Assembly: GCA_023653785.1 (NCBI GenBank)
Contig: JAMKCH010002959.1
Location: 1 to 64,000 of the forward strand
DNA from: Ophioderma brevispina
Taxonomy: Eukaryota; Echinodermata; Ophiuroidea; Amphilepidida; Ophiodermatidae
DNA length: 64,000 nt
Reading direction: 5' to 3'
Made by a program: the position numbers and the translations under genes. The notes below the pieces were generated by a model that was not told the origin of the DNA, did not search any database, and saw nothing but the letters and a program-made list of their open reading frames with translations. This document shows positions 21,741 to 33,203 of this stretch, one piece after another; position 1 is the stretch's first letter, and every line of letters starts with the position of its first letter.

Positions 21741-21871
21741 AAAGTGTGGAACATGCAAAAAAAAGGGCACTAACATGAATTTAAAACATGGTTAAAATTT
21801 TCCATGTGATCAAATCATCAGTGATTTGTACACCGATGTGTTTATCAGGTTCCAAGGATTAAAAAATGTAT

Positions 21872-22134
21872 AGTTCGCCTTATCTACAGACAATAGCCGG
21901 GAGCCGACATCCGGGAGTTCAACAAAATCTGCATGGCAACAGCATGGCAACAATGTGCGTAATTCGATGCGCGCTGCACGCACAGTCATACAATGTGCAG
22001 TGAACTTAAAAGATGCAATTTGCGCTGTTTGTTTTCACTGCGATTCAGGGATTCCCTGGGCTTCCCCTTTGTTTTCACCATGATGTGACGTCAGTCCGCT
22101 CCCAGCTATAGGTCCATAGTATAAGGGGAGAACT
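21872..22134. mobile_element. Small inverted-ended element containing CRE and RFX-like words
   Basis: The left end AGTTCGCCTTATCTACAG with AGCCGGGAGCCGAC, and the right end GTCCGCTCCCAGCT with ATAAGGGGAGAACT, are imperfect inverted repeats. The interior is CpG-richer than its surroundings. It holds two CATGGCAACA words (RFX half-site type) and TGACGTCA (CREB site). Whether these have regulatory activity is unknown. Confidence 0.6.
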
Positions 22135-22199
22135 GTTCAAGGCAATCAGAGGCTGAAAGGTAATAAGGAGCCAATTCCTATGAATATGGTATAAGATTT

Positions 22200-22505
22200 T
22201 GTGAGATTTATGCACAGTTGTGTTGGTAATTGTTTAGCAAACTATACCTGTTAACGGTAATGCTCAAAAGTGTGCATGCATCATAAAAGAAGGGGTTTTG
22301 AATTAGATTCTGGGATCCCGATCCTACTTCTAAGGCGGCACTGGAAACGTGAAATTTCTGTCTGTCCATTAAGAAATAGCACAATCTCATGCAAATGATC
22401 CAAACTTGACTTGCATGAACCAACGGAACAGCTAACGGATAAGCACTGACACGTACATGGTGCCATTTCCCGGCTATTTCATATTGGAATGACATTTTCA
22501 GTTAA
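22200..22505 (+). mobile_element. Family 7 MITE fragment
   Basis: TTATGCACAGTTGTGTTGG, TCTGGGATCCCGAT, GGTGCCATTTCCCGGC and TATTTCATATTGGAATGAC follow the same order as in the complete element at 38372-38838. Both terminal repeats are missing. Confidence 0.7.
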
Positions 22506-24886
22506 CATTTCATGCCAACGCTTACTTTCCATTGTACATTTTTGAGCAAAACATGTTACAGGTCTATAGTCTATTGGGGTGGTCATCGTTTAGTCCTGAA
22601 AGTATAGTTTCATTAAAGGTGTATGTCCCAATCAAAACTCCCCCTCCCCCCCACACACACACACATTATGCCATCAAAATTGATTTTTGTATCAGAAGTT
22701 ACTTCATATTCTCATAAAAATCTCAAATGTGGTTGATTACATTAGCTCACATACTATCTATCCTAAGAGCCAATTTGGTACATATTTGTGCTTCAACCTT
22801 CCAAACAGCTGTATCAATTAAACTCCATATTTTTTTATTGGATGTTTTGGTTGATATGCTCCATGTGATCAGCATGATCAGGTTACCTAAGATGACTAGT
22901 ATTTGCCATCAATTTCAACATAATGAGAACACTCTGTGCCAGAATGACCTGGAATTGTTTTTGCCTAATAGCCATTAGACTATTCCATTAGACTATTCAT
23001 TACAGATAGGGCAAAGTACACATTTTAATCAGCATAATATGGCAAACATGTCAGTGGACAAACTATAACCCAAGTAGAACACTTATTTTTTTTTATTCCT
23101 GTACAAAACACTCCCCCCCCCCCTTTTGCATGTCCACCCTTTTAGAAGCACATTTGACAAAAATTAAAAAGCATTACTTTCTTCTATTTCAGTCAGATAG
23201 GGCTGGGTACAATTTATTTGTGATTTTTACAGGTTGGATAAGAATGATGAACAAATACAATTATTGTGTTGTTCCTTATAAATGTGCCAGTCATTCTGAA
23301 AGAGTGTGTTACAACTGATAGCTTCACCAAACATCAGATGATGGACTGAAATACAAACCATGATAAATTACACATGCATTGACAGGAAAGTAAGCAAACA
23401 AATCTTAATGTTAGAAGTTAACGGACTACAAAATGGAAATGAACTGAATCAATCAACAAATCAAAATTGAGTCACAGCTTATTTTGCACTCTTGGATGAT
23501 TTTAATCTTCTTATGTCAGATTGGGTTACAATACAAAACCTTTGTAAACAATGAGTAGTTCTGGTTATTATTTAACTATTCATATGTCGCCTATATGGCC
23601 ATGGGAAATTTGGTTCTTTTTTGATTACATATTCGCCAATAAACCATTTTCCCACTATAAATACTAATTAATATTATAAGTGCAATTTATTCACGTGTCC
23701 AATTGCAATCCAGCCCGGGGGGCCCGGGACATAGCGGGGTAAATCCGGGACACCTAGCCGGGCAATGTACAAAAAAGTATTGTCCCGCAAGCCGGGATGT
23801 TAGCCGTGGACTTGGCCGGGACTGTACGTTTATTCTTTGTCTCCGCCCGGCCGGGACAATCATGGATGATAGCTGGGACTTAAAGCGGGCCGTTACAAAA
23901 AACCAGGGACTTTAACTCATGTGTCACACCATATAAAACCCGGTTCATCAGTGAGCATATCGCCTGTCAAATCTGTCGTCTATCACCATTTTATATACCA
24001 TATTGCAGTCCCATCTCTTCCATGTTGTGAAAGGCAGCTATACACACGCACCGTCGTCGCAACGCGGATAGAGATATCAATTAATCCGAGGATCGATATA
24101 TTCAACGTAAAATCGCAGAAAACATCAAAACTCAACAGGACAATGTTTTAATCATAAAATCACCATAGGTATGAAGCTATTTGATATTTTCTTGCTAAAT
24201 GCCAGGAATATGGTCATTTCATTGCAAAAACGCGGGCACTTTAATATGAAAATGAAAATATTGAATCGCTATGGAAACAAATAAATGCTCATGAAATATA
24301 TTCTGTTAGCTCAAAATACTTCTCGAACTGCCGCATGTTCCGATATAAATCAAAATTAAATGTAATCGCGATTTCCGAACTTGTTTTTGGCAGTGTTATT
24401 CCCATTCAAATTTTCCATTTTATCGGGGGGGATAATTGCAAGTTTTTTGAACCGCCACGCTGTTCAGCCAAGAGTACAGCCTGTCCAGGCTCCTGCATAA
24501 TGTCAGCTCAATTTACCGCAAGGCGCGCCGAGCTGAGGTCCCCGAGCTGAGGTACATTGACTCAAGCAAATAATGACGTTATTGATAAAGTAAATCCACC
24601 CGGTATGTAGCAGACAAAGCACTTCAGATTCCCCTTTTTTTAATTTGGAACTACAGAGCCATTGTTACTGTCCATGCAGCTGAAAAGATTTGAGGTGTTA
24701 TCACTGCCCAGTTTAGATTGAGCTGGCCTAATCTTTGAGGTTCTACTGTGAGTTCAATGATTTTGACTGCATATTTCATCTTTTTTGGAAAAAAAAATGA
24801 ATGTGAACAAAACTCATGGTAAATATGTTGCTTGGTAAGCTGTGATCTAACATCTTTGTGCAGAACCAAGATCCATAACTTATTGC
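22506..24886. other. Gene-free stretch with a G+C-rich island at 23704-23915
   Basis: Mostly A+T-rich with a short CA run near 22653 and a C run near 23111. At 23704-23915 the sequence becomes G+C-rich with repeated GCCGGGAC and CCCGGGAC words, a degenerate short-period repeat. No exon was supported anywhere in it. Confidence 0.5.
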
Positions 24887-24990
24887 TGGACCTCATTTCT
24901 ATTCAATTTATCACCATGTTTGTAGAAGAATACAAAAGGGGGTCTAGCGACCTAAGCTAACAACACAATAAATTGAATAGAAATGGGGTT
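24887..24990. repeat. Hairpin with 20-base arms
   Basis: CATTTCTATTCAATTTAT at about 24894 pairs with ATAAATTGAATAGAAATG at about 24968 across a 56-base loop. No similar copy was noticed in the window. Confidence 0.75.
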
Positions 24991-25212
24991 AGGTGGCAAG
25001 TTACTGTTTCTTCAAAATGTAAACAAATCGCAACCCCTATTTTTCATCAAAGTCCATTTTTTGCACTGTTGTATTGGAAATTGATGTAGTAAAGACCCCT
25101 GTAAGTGGCTAAGCGTAATATGCCGTATTTGTCAAGTTATTGTGATTTTTATGCTTTGTTTAAAGGTCTGAAAACGGCTGTAAATGGCATCTTCAAGACC
25201 ACTTTAAAATGC

Positions 25213-25770
25213 TTAAAGGGATTAGCAGCGATAATGCGAGAGAATAAAAAAATGTGGAAATGCATTGTTTTAACTTATAAATCAGGGATAAGTGCGTATA
25301 ATTCCATATAACTGCTTTAATGTAGAAACAAACCACTAAATAGTGAAAAAAATGAAGTATTTAAGGAAATTTGTCATACCGTCTTCCCCAAATAGACGTA
25401 CAGCGACAGCGTCTCAAAATCTGGACTAAACAGCTGATTGTGGTTTACACCAGCACAGAATAAACAAAGATCAATAATGTTTGTGTTTGAGGTCAAACTT
25501 TATTGATCATGGTGCACAGTATCACGCTGAAAATCTGTGGTATTCACCGGGAAAGGCTTTTCTGATCTCAAGTCGGAATTTTGATACGCACGTATAGAAA
25601 TTACAGAATCAGATAAAAGTACTGCCTTGTCTTTATAATACACAGATTTCAAGCCAACCACTTGCAGGTTATGTTCGCATATTCATGTCAGTAACAAAAA
25701 TCTAAAAATATGAATTTTGATGATTTTTTTCGATGTTTTTCGGATCAGCAAATCGCTGCTAATCCCTTTC
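25213..25770 (-). mobile_element. TTAA MITE family 3, inverted copy
   Basis: It begins TTAAAGGGATTAGCAGCGA and ends TCGCTGCTAATCCCTTTC, losing the right TTAA. The interior matches the reverse complement of 3478-4011 (for example CCGGGAAAGGCTTTT and AATTACAGAATCAGATAAAA). Confidence 0.88.
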
Positions 25771-26103
25771 AGTGTCCTTTTTGGTTTTTAACAAAGAACA
25801 GTAATATAAGGTGTTGATATGACCTAACACTAGCAATTTAGAGACAAATGGGCATTTGGAATTTGCAAACAAATGACTGACTGTGGCTTTAAGTTTTGTT
25901 TCTGCACAAAGATGTTAGGTCACAAAGATGTTAGGTCACAGTCTACCAAACAACTTTCTTTCATGATTTTTGGTTCATCTTTGTTTCCTTTGATGAAATA
26001 TGCGGTCAAGGTTAATTGAACGCACAGTAGAAGCCCAAGGTTTATTTATTTGTGAAAGAGGACAAGTATCTTCAGCTTTACGTCATGAAAAAATAGATTA
26101 ATC

Positions 26104-26469
26104 TTAAAGTCTGACTCAGAGATTTCTGAATATAATTTTTTAATATATAAATTAAAAATGTCAATTAGAAACTGTAAAGATATAGTCACCAGATTGCTCA
26201 ATTCCAAAGTTTGAGATGAATCCGAGTTTTCGTTTTGATACAGTAAACGTTTTATGTGTATATAACATTGCCATAGGATACTGTGTATAACAAAATTTCC
26301 GGATCCGGAATTTTAAACAAAGATGTGATTTTCTATATGAAGGACTTCGATTTGAGCTTAGCTATTTCACACAGTGATTAGTATATGGACAAGCATTATG
26401 TACATGCAAAAAACACAATTTGTGTGAAAATTGAGGGCGCCCTCACCGGGGAAAAATTAGAGTCGGCCT
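26104..26469 (-). mobile_element. TTAA MITE family 1, inverted copy
   Basis: It begins TTAAAGTCTGACTCAGAG, contains TTTCCGGATCCGGAA and CATATACTAATCACTG in reverse orientation, and ends AGAGTCGGCCT. The right TTAA is lost. Confidence 0.82.
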
Positions 26470-27124
26470 GTAATTGGGGTGGTGATATAGCACCTGAAAT
26501 CTTTTAAACTGCATGGGTAATAACAATGGCTCTGTATTGCCAGATTAAAAGTAATTTGGAAGTGCTTTATCCTCTGCATACCAAGCGGATTTACTGGATA
26601 TCAACAGTGCTACTATTTGCCCAAGTCAATGTATGTACTGGTCACTGATATTTAGGTAAAGAAATTGTGGTGACATTTTATTCATTTTCAAACAAATGTG
26701 CAACTATTGGACTTGACATTTGCCTCTAACAATATACAATCAAGGTGGTTCTTGAACCAGTAGTGTTGCTTGCTTTTTAAAAAACTTAAACCTGGGTTTT
26801 GGACAAAAGAAGTTGAGAATGTTTTTTTTTTTGCTTTGGTCTTAACCTGATTGATGATAAGGCAAACCAATGCCATAAATGATGCTTATGGCGACCACCT
26901 TTGGCAAAGCCCCAGATTGGAAAACACTGGTCTAGAGTTTACAAAGCTATTTAAAAGCCTCGCAGTACAAATAAGCATTCTACATTCTTCTCGGTGCTGC
27001 AGACCATAGTCGTTCAAAAATTTAACTTCTAAAAATTTCAATATTATCATTGTATTACATTACCATATTTGGAATCAGCCTGAAAATGCATTAAATGAAA
27101 CTCAAACAAGCCTACACAGCCGTT

Positions 27125-27330
27125 TTCTTGCTCACGTAGTAGCCTATACGGCAGCTACACCATGTCTACCGCGACAGCTACTGCACATTACACTGGGCTA
27201 GTTGCGAGGCAGAAGCTGAAGATAGGGCTTACAAAGTACACAGGTTATTACGTATACAGTGATGTGGCTCCTATGCTGTACCTACCCAATGGCCTACCCC
27301 GTAGTTGCCCCCCATAACGTGGAAGAGGTG
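27125..27330 (+). repeat. Dispersed repeat, copy 2
   Basis: It matches the reverse complement of 4755-4985 (AGCCTATACGGCAGCTAC, CAGCTACTGCACATTACAC, CTTACAAAGTACACAGG). Family not recognised. Confidence 0.6.
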
Positions 27331-27589
27331 GATGTGTGTAGACAGTACCGGAGTAGATAAGTAGCTTACTCCACGGTTACCACAACGCCATTTGAGAGTG
27401 GATTGAAAAATTCATGTGAAAAGAGGCGCTATACACGTGTTCTCGGTTTAGCATTTTTTGAACGTTTTTGAGGAAAATCATTAAATTCAATAAGGATGAT
27501 CAAAAAACCCCCATATACATGCCACATTTAATAAAAAAAATGCAAAATATATGCAAAACATATTAAAAAACAAAATTGGCATGAGAAAT

Positions 27590-27870
27590 ACAGCGCGCGC
27601 TGAGAGCCCGCTTCGCGACCATATGGGTGTTCACGTAGCTGCTGCCGTGGTTTTTCCTTCTCGATCCGCGGAGCTCCGCTCGGGGACGCGGTGGACGTAT
27701 GAAAGCCCTCGCTCGGGTCGAGCTTGGTTGTTTGAACCACGGTTTTTATTTTATGCGCCTTTACAGTTTTTTAAGCTTTTAGCTTACTCCACGACGGGGG
27801 CGCGACAGCTTTGCTGTAGAACACTATACGTCTCTATGCGGCATAAAATAAACGGAATCCTGGCCGGCGG
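27590..27870. other. CpG-rich patch without a gene
   Basis: CpG-dense sequence (GCGCGCGCTGAGAG, CTCGATCCGCGGAGC, GGGGGCGCGACAG) stands out from its A+T-rich flanks. A 119-residue + strand frame spans it but has no recognisable domain. It may be the G+C-rich end of a transposon or a small CpG island. Confidence 0.35.
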
Positions 27871-28099
27871 TGTAGTAAGTGAGGTAGGTAACTCCATGTC
27901 TACTCGGTAGTAGCTGTGTGATGTTACAACTCCCATGAAGAAATTGGCAGTGTGGTCTAGGTCAGTGGTTTTTGAGAGGTCATTTGGGAAGCCATCTCAA
28001 ACCAATGACATGTGTTATATAACACTTTACAGAATCTACAGGGATATGAAAGGGTGTCAAAGTGCAATAACTTGCCGGTCAAAAACAAACCCTCTCAGA

Positions 28100-28760
28100 C
28101 CAAGTTTCCATAGTTAGGTGCACTATCTAAAAGATATTTGACCCCAGTGGTTTTGGTTGGTGCTCTGCAGTATTCTTTGATTTGAAGATGGTAGGAAGCA
28201 GTTATGCCCATGATATTCTAGACGCCGTACCATGACCGACGTAAAATATAGTAAATAGGAATTTCCGGTTCTCGGCTTTCGCGCTCGTATATTCAAAGAA
28301 ATAAGCTGTGGCCGACCCATGACCTTTGACCCTGGCAAGTGACCTGTGATCTCATCAACATATGAGGGAGCGCATGGTGCACCTATGACAAAAGTTCGGT
28401 TCCAATTGAACTTCAGTTTTCAATTTCGACTGAATTTTACATTTTTGCCATTTTTCACACGTGACCTTACTGACCTTGACCTTTAACATGACCTTTGACA
28501 TCATAACAATGACGGATCCCATTGTGCACATCGACGAAGTGAGTTCAATGAAGTTTTAAACGTTTCAATTGAGGTATCTTTAAAAAAAATTAATTTTTTG
28601 TGACACAACATCCACACACACATACACAACACATACACACGCACACGGATTGCTAAGTGGTCCGGCCAAGCTATTAGCTGGGGCCCACAAAAAAACACTT
28701 GTAGTGTTTTGGCAATCGCTTCCAGTGTCAATGTCGCTGCGCGCGACGGAGCGATCGAGG
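28100..28760 (-). repeat. Dispersed repeat related to the region after copies A and B
   Basis: In reverse complement it carries CACAGCTTATTTCTTTGAAT, AGCCGAGAACCGG, a TGTGTGTG run, and GTGTCACAAAAA, in a similar order to 7540-7710 and 9990-10125. AGGTCA/TGACCT words lie at 28318-28500. Probably one or two old transposons; boundaries not defined. Confidence 0.5.
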
Positions 28761-29949
28761 TGAATTCAAGTCAACTGGCATGCATCAAGTCGCCTTTGGG
28801 TATGTAGCGACTACTGATTAGATATCAGCAGTAGCTTTCCCAATAAGTGACGGAAGTGATGTCATAAAAATAACGTACGCTCCATAGCGATTTTGCCATA
28901 GTATATCATGGTGGCATGATTTTGTACACATTCATCATACATGAATTTATCTTCAAGGCTCAAAAAATATCTCATAATTTTTGTTTTCCAAGTGCAGGTG
29001 AACTCTTATAAAGAGTAAAATTAATGAAGGTTGATAAAAAAAGATCGTCTGGCCTATCTAAATGATTTTTAATCATTTGAATACATACTGGTTTGTAAAT
29101 GGGCTCTAAAACTTGAAAGTCTTGAAGCCCAATATGGAACAGGAGAACTATTAAATAGCTTACACAACATTAATCTAATACATTTGATCTTTTAAATAAA
29201 ATAGCACATTTTATACCTGATGGGAGTATTCCCTTTCAAAATAAACTCTACAAAATTTTGGATTATACAATATATTATAATATTATGAGATTTTGTTATA
29301 GGCCTTTGATTATATACAAATCAAACAAGATTTTAATTCTACAATAAATTACCATATTCTATATCAGGTTTTCTATAAATTCACTAAGTCATCTATTAAT
29401 TAGCATTCCACAAGTTACATAAAAACATTTGGCACACTGATGCTGAAAAAACTACTCTTGTCTTGGATGACGTGACCAACTAAAGAATCATAGAAAACAT
29501 AGAGATCGCTAATATTTTGGGATGGAAGCATTCTGTTTGTAGACTAGTAAATCTAAGCCAAGATATATATGAACCTGGAACCAAAATTGCACAGAAGGTT
29601 TTTTATTTGGTTTAATCTGTTACAATAACCCCTCCGAATTTATATCCAAAATCGGCCAAATCAGACACTGGGAAGTGGACTAATTAGCAATTAAATCCAA
29701 AAGGGCCGCCAAAGTGCCACTTGATTGCCCTGTACCTCCTAAATGGTTGGTTAGACCCACAAATATGCTTATAGTAGCATACAATATGACACCCAAGAAT
29801 CAAATAGCTGTTAAAAAAACGCCACTATGACGTGTCAGACGTAACCACAACAAAATGACGTATGATTAGGTAGGTTACGTCACGGGAGAGTCTAAGTACT
29901 TAGAAAAGCAGCTTGTTCCAGGTTGCCACATCAGTGGGCAACACATAAA
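28761..29949. other. Gene-free stretch
   Basis: A+T-rich, no supported exon, no paired inverted ends. Confidence 0.45.
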
Positions 29950-30172
29950 AGCACATGGATCTACCTGTATGTGGATCTACTATGGGTGGATCTACCTGCG
30001 GTGGAGTCTACTGTAAGTGGATCTACTGTGGTCGGTCTACTGTAGGGGTGGATTTACTGTAGGCGGATCTACTTGGGCGGATCTACTGGGGGCGGATCTA
30101 CTGAAGGGGCTCTACTGTGGAAGATAATCATGGGAAGGATCTACTTGTGAGGATCTACTATAGGTGGATCAT
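29950..30172 (+). repeat. 16-base minisatellite, GGATCTACTGTAGGT-like
   Basis: About 13-15 degenerate units of GGATCTACTGTAGGTG / GCGGATCTACTGGG run in tandem. Many units contain GATCTAC. Confidence 0.9.
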
Positions 30173-30734
30173 ATACTTTATCGGATGAAACCCCGACATG
30201 ACGATTTATTGATGATTGCTGAAAGATACAAAAATCATCCATATTACAGCACATGAGAAACACTATAAAGGAAAAATTCATTCAGTGAAAGGAATGGTGT
30301 ATAGGAACAAAGCAGGAATCCCAATTGCTTTGTCAACCCAAGCGATATTTGGGAGATGTTCTTGAAAATAGTACGATCTACGTAGGGCTGCGATCGGCAA
30401 GCATTTTCATTGTACGACAAAACAACAAAAGCCGAACGCCGACACGACACTGTCGACAACAGTTGCTGCACGAAGTTTTAGCGTAGGCCTAGGGGAATTC
30501 ATCACCGTTCCGGGCTCTGTGAGTAGCGTCACCTTTTCAACATTTTAGACAGTGTGCATAAAATAATTCTGAAAAAAAGATGTGGAGATTCTAAGACTTT
30601 ACAACGAAATAGAAATGATGCTAGGCTAGGCTACTGAACCAAGATTAAACATCAATATGGCATTGCCGTCTTGAAGTGGGGGCTTGCTTCAGTGCGTTTC
30701 GTCTGCAAATTGCAAGTATCACGCATCATTTTTA

Positions 30735-31099
30735 GCTAAGGACGACTCAGAGATTACCAATGCGGGCGCCACTTCAAATTTCAAACAAATGTGTTTTGGA
30801 TATACGTACTTGCGTGTCCAATAATGTAATCACTATGTGAAATAACTACGCTCAAATCGACGTCTTTCATATGAAAATCACACAACCTGTTATAAAATTC
30901 CGGATCAGGAAAATTTTTACACCCCACGTATCCTATGACACTGTATACATACATAAAATGTTTACTCATGAAAACGAAACATCCTATTCATCTCTAACTT
31001 GGAAATTAAGCATTATTAGGTGGGGGTCTTTATTTTAGTGGTCTATTTTTAATTTCTATGCAAAAATATTATATTTCGAAATCTCTGAGTCAGCCTTAA
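30735..31099 (+). mobile_element. TTAA MITE family 1, third copy
   Basis: It begins CTAAGGACGACTCAGAGATT (left TTAA eroded) and ends AAATCTCTGAGTCAGCCTTAA. It contains TTCCGGATCAGGAA at the centre and the same flanking blocks as 1739-2106. Confidence 0.86.
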
Positions 31100-31544
31100 C
31101 CATTGTAACTTCCAAACTATGCATACTAGCTATTAAAAGTAAAAATATTCTGAAAGGAAAAATTGTCCAAACTTTGAAATACTTTATCAAAATTGCAGTA
31201 GGGCTAGGTTCCTTAAGCAGGTATCGATTAAAATACCCATGAAAAAAGTAGACAAAAAGTGGTAACTCTTATGATTTTGGGAGCAAATGGTAACGAAATG
31301 GCATCAAAAATATGATAGAGGAATAAAGTCATAAGACTGCTTAAAGAATTTTGCAGTTTAGCTTCTGTGAAGCACAATCAAGTATTGGCAAAGTACATCC
31401 CAACCATTCATAAAATGTAAACATTAATAGGGGTATAACCTTTGTGAAATTTGTTTTGCTGTATGACAAGTATGAATTGACAGTGTCGACTGCGCAAATG
31501 GCAGCTCACATGTTAAGCCTAACAAGTCATAGGATTAAAGAGAA

Positions 31545-32175
31545 TAAAACCACGTTTAATTAGCCATTAGTAAAGTAAACATGTAGATTGAATTTATTTT
31601 CTGAATAATCATACGTCTCAAATTAATCTAATTTGCGTCGGGAGTGTACAGTCTCATGTTCCGATATAGCAGCTTGTTCTCATCATCCACTCTGGTGCTT
31701 CACTTGATTATTGAAGAATACTTAATCTTATTAATCAAGAAACATTTCATTTGGTAATTTTAATGAATTATTTTAAATCTGGTAATTGTAGAAGAATATT
31801 ATTTAAAATAGGACAGATTCAAAGTGTCTTTTACTGAGTAACAAAACGAACCAATTGTCACATATAAAATTTGCAAAGTACTGTGTCCCATTTCCATGAA
31901 TCATCCAACATGCTCTTGTAATTAATGAGATTCCGCTTAAAAGGTTTGGTCTATTTTAATTAGGCAATTAAATGGAGTGCAATCTGCAATTTCATTAGTT
32001 TTAAGTTGTTATTTATTGAATGTATTAAGAAACATAAGGGGCTGAATAAACATTGTTTTCTAATATTGTAGGTTTATCGTGTCCCATTGTATACTCAATC
32101 CAAACTTGTTAATTAATCAATTATTTTCTCACAACAATATTTATGGGCTCTAATTAAAGGGCAGTTAATTAGTTT
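31545..32175. promoter_or_regulatory. TAATTA-dense, repeat-free A+T-rich stretch; possible enhancer-like element
   Basis: There are ten or more homeodomain-type cores on both strands, for example TTTAATTAGCC, AAATTAATC, CTTATTAATCAAG, GTAATTAATGAG, TTTAATTAGGCAATTAAATGG, GTTAATTAATCAATTA and CTCTAATTAAAG. I saw no similar copy in the window and no inverted ends, which is unusual here. That is compatible with a conserved non-coding element, but the A+T bias alone raises the count of such words. Confidence 0.3.
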
Positions 32176-32209
32176 AATCATAATATATTCAAATATTATG
32201 GATGGTTCA

Positions 32210-33203
32210 GTGGCGATCCTGGGGGGCAAAGGGGAGCTGGCCCCCGGTGGCCAAGGGAACGCAAAAAAAAAGTAAAAGAGAAAAAGAAGGAAAGGGAGCG
32301 AAAAGGGAAAGGGAAGGGGGACGGAAAGGAAGGAGAAGGAAACGAAAGAAAATTAGAGATGGAATGGGAGGAAAAGGAAAAGAATTTGAAAAGGGGGAAG
32401 GGGACAATTTATGGTTAAAGGGCAGAGTAGAAAAGCTAAGGTGGAAAAGGAAGAGTCTGTAAGGGGAAAGCTAAGAAGACATAAAATTAGGGTGAAAATG
32501 GCAAACAAAATGGAGAAAACGAGAACGTATAAAAATAATAAAGGGACAATAAGAAAAAATATGAAAAATAGGAAACTACAAAAAAGAAAATACCATATAA
32601 TTGAATAGCGAGAAGAGAAGGAAGACCGGGGTAGGGGACATATAAATTGGAAAGAAAAAGTGACTAAACAAACAAAAAGGTGCAGCAAAAGAGAAGAAGA
32701 GAAAGAAAAGAAAAAACGGATAAAAGAGAAAGAGGGTGCCAAAAAGAAAACAAAGGTTGAGGAAAAAGTCTAAGACTTAAAGGGGCGCTAAAATAACCAA
32801 GGAATGTGGAGTGTAACGAAAAATTAAGGGCGTCAAAACTGAAAAAGGGTGGTTGAAAACTAGTTTAAGGAAACGGACGCACAGAATAGCAAAGGCCAGG
32901 CAGTTTAAAGAGGATAATAAGGGGTGTCAAAAACAGAAAACAAAGGAAAAGGGCTGAAAAAATAACAGAAAGGGGCGCGAGAAACCGTAGTGATGTAAAA
33001 AAAACAGTTGTTGGGACAATTTGAACTCATTGTTATTTAAAAATTTGCCGATTTTTTTTTTTATTTGAATAACTTTATTATAATGTGTGTTAGGCACATT
33101 CAGAAGATGGTGGAAGGGCTGCCATTTTTCAAATTTTCCAAAGGGGCGCCAAAAGTTAATCGTCAGTTTGCCCCCGGGGATGTCATCCTGGATACGCCTC
33201 TGG
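32210..33203. mobile_element. Polypurine-rich element with CAGTGGCG...CGCCTCTG ends
   Basis: The left end CAGTGGCGATCCTGGGGGGC and the right end CCTGGATACGCCTCTG are imperfect inverted repeats, with GGGGCAAA/TTTGCCCC close inside. Between them about 800 bases of the + strand are almost only A and G (AGGAAAGGGAAGG-type). Lysine/arginine-rich or phenylalanine/serine-rich frames here come from composition, not genes. Confidence 0.6.

Noticed and set aside
32202..32742. Lysine/arginine-rich and phenylalanine/serine-rich frames
   Set aside because: Products of a polypurine/polypyrimidine tract inside an inverted-ended element.
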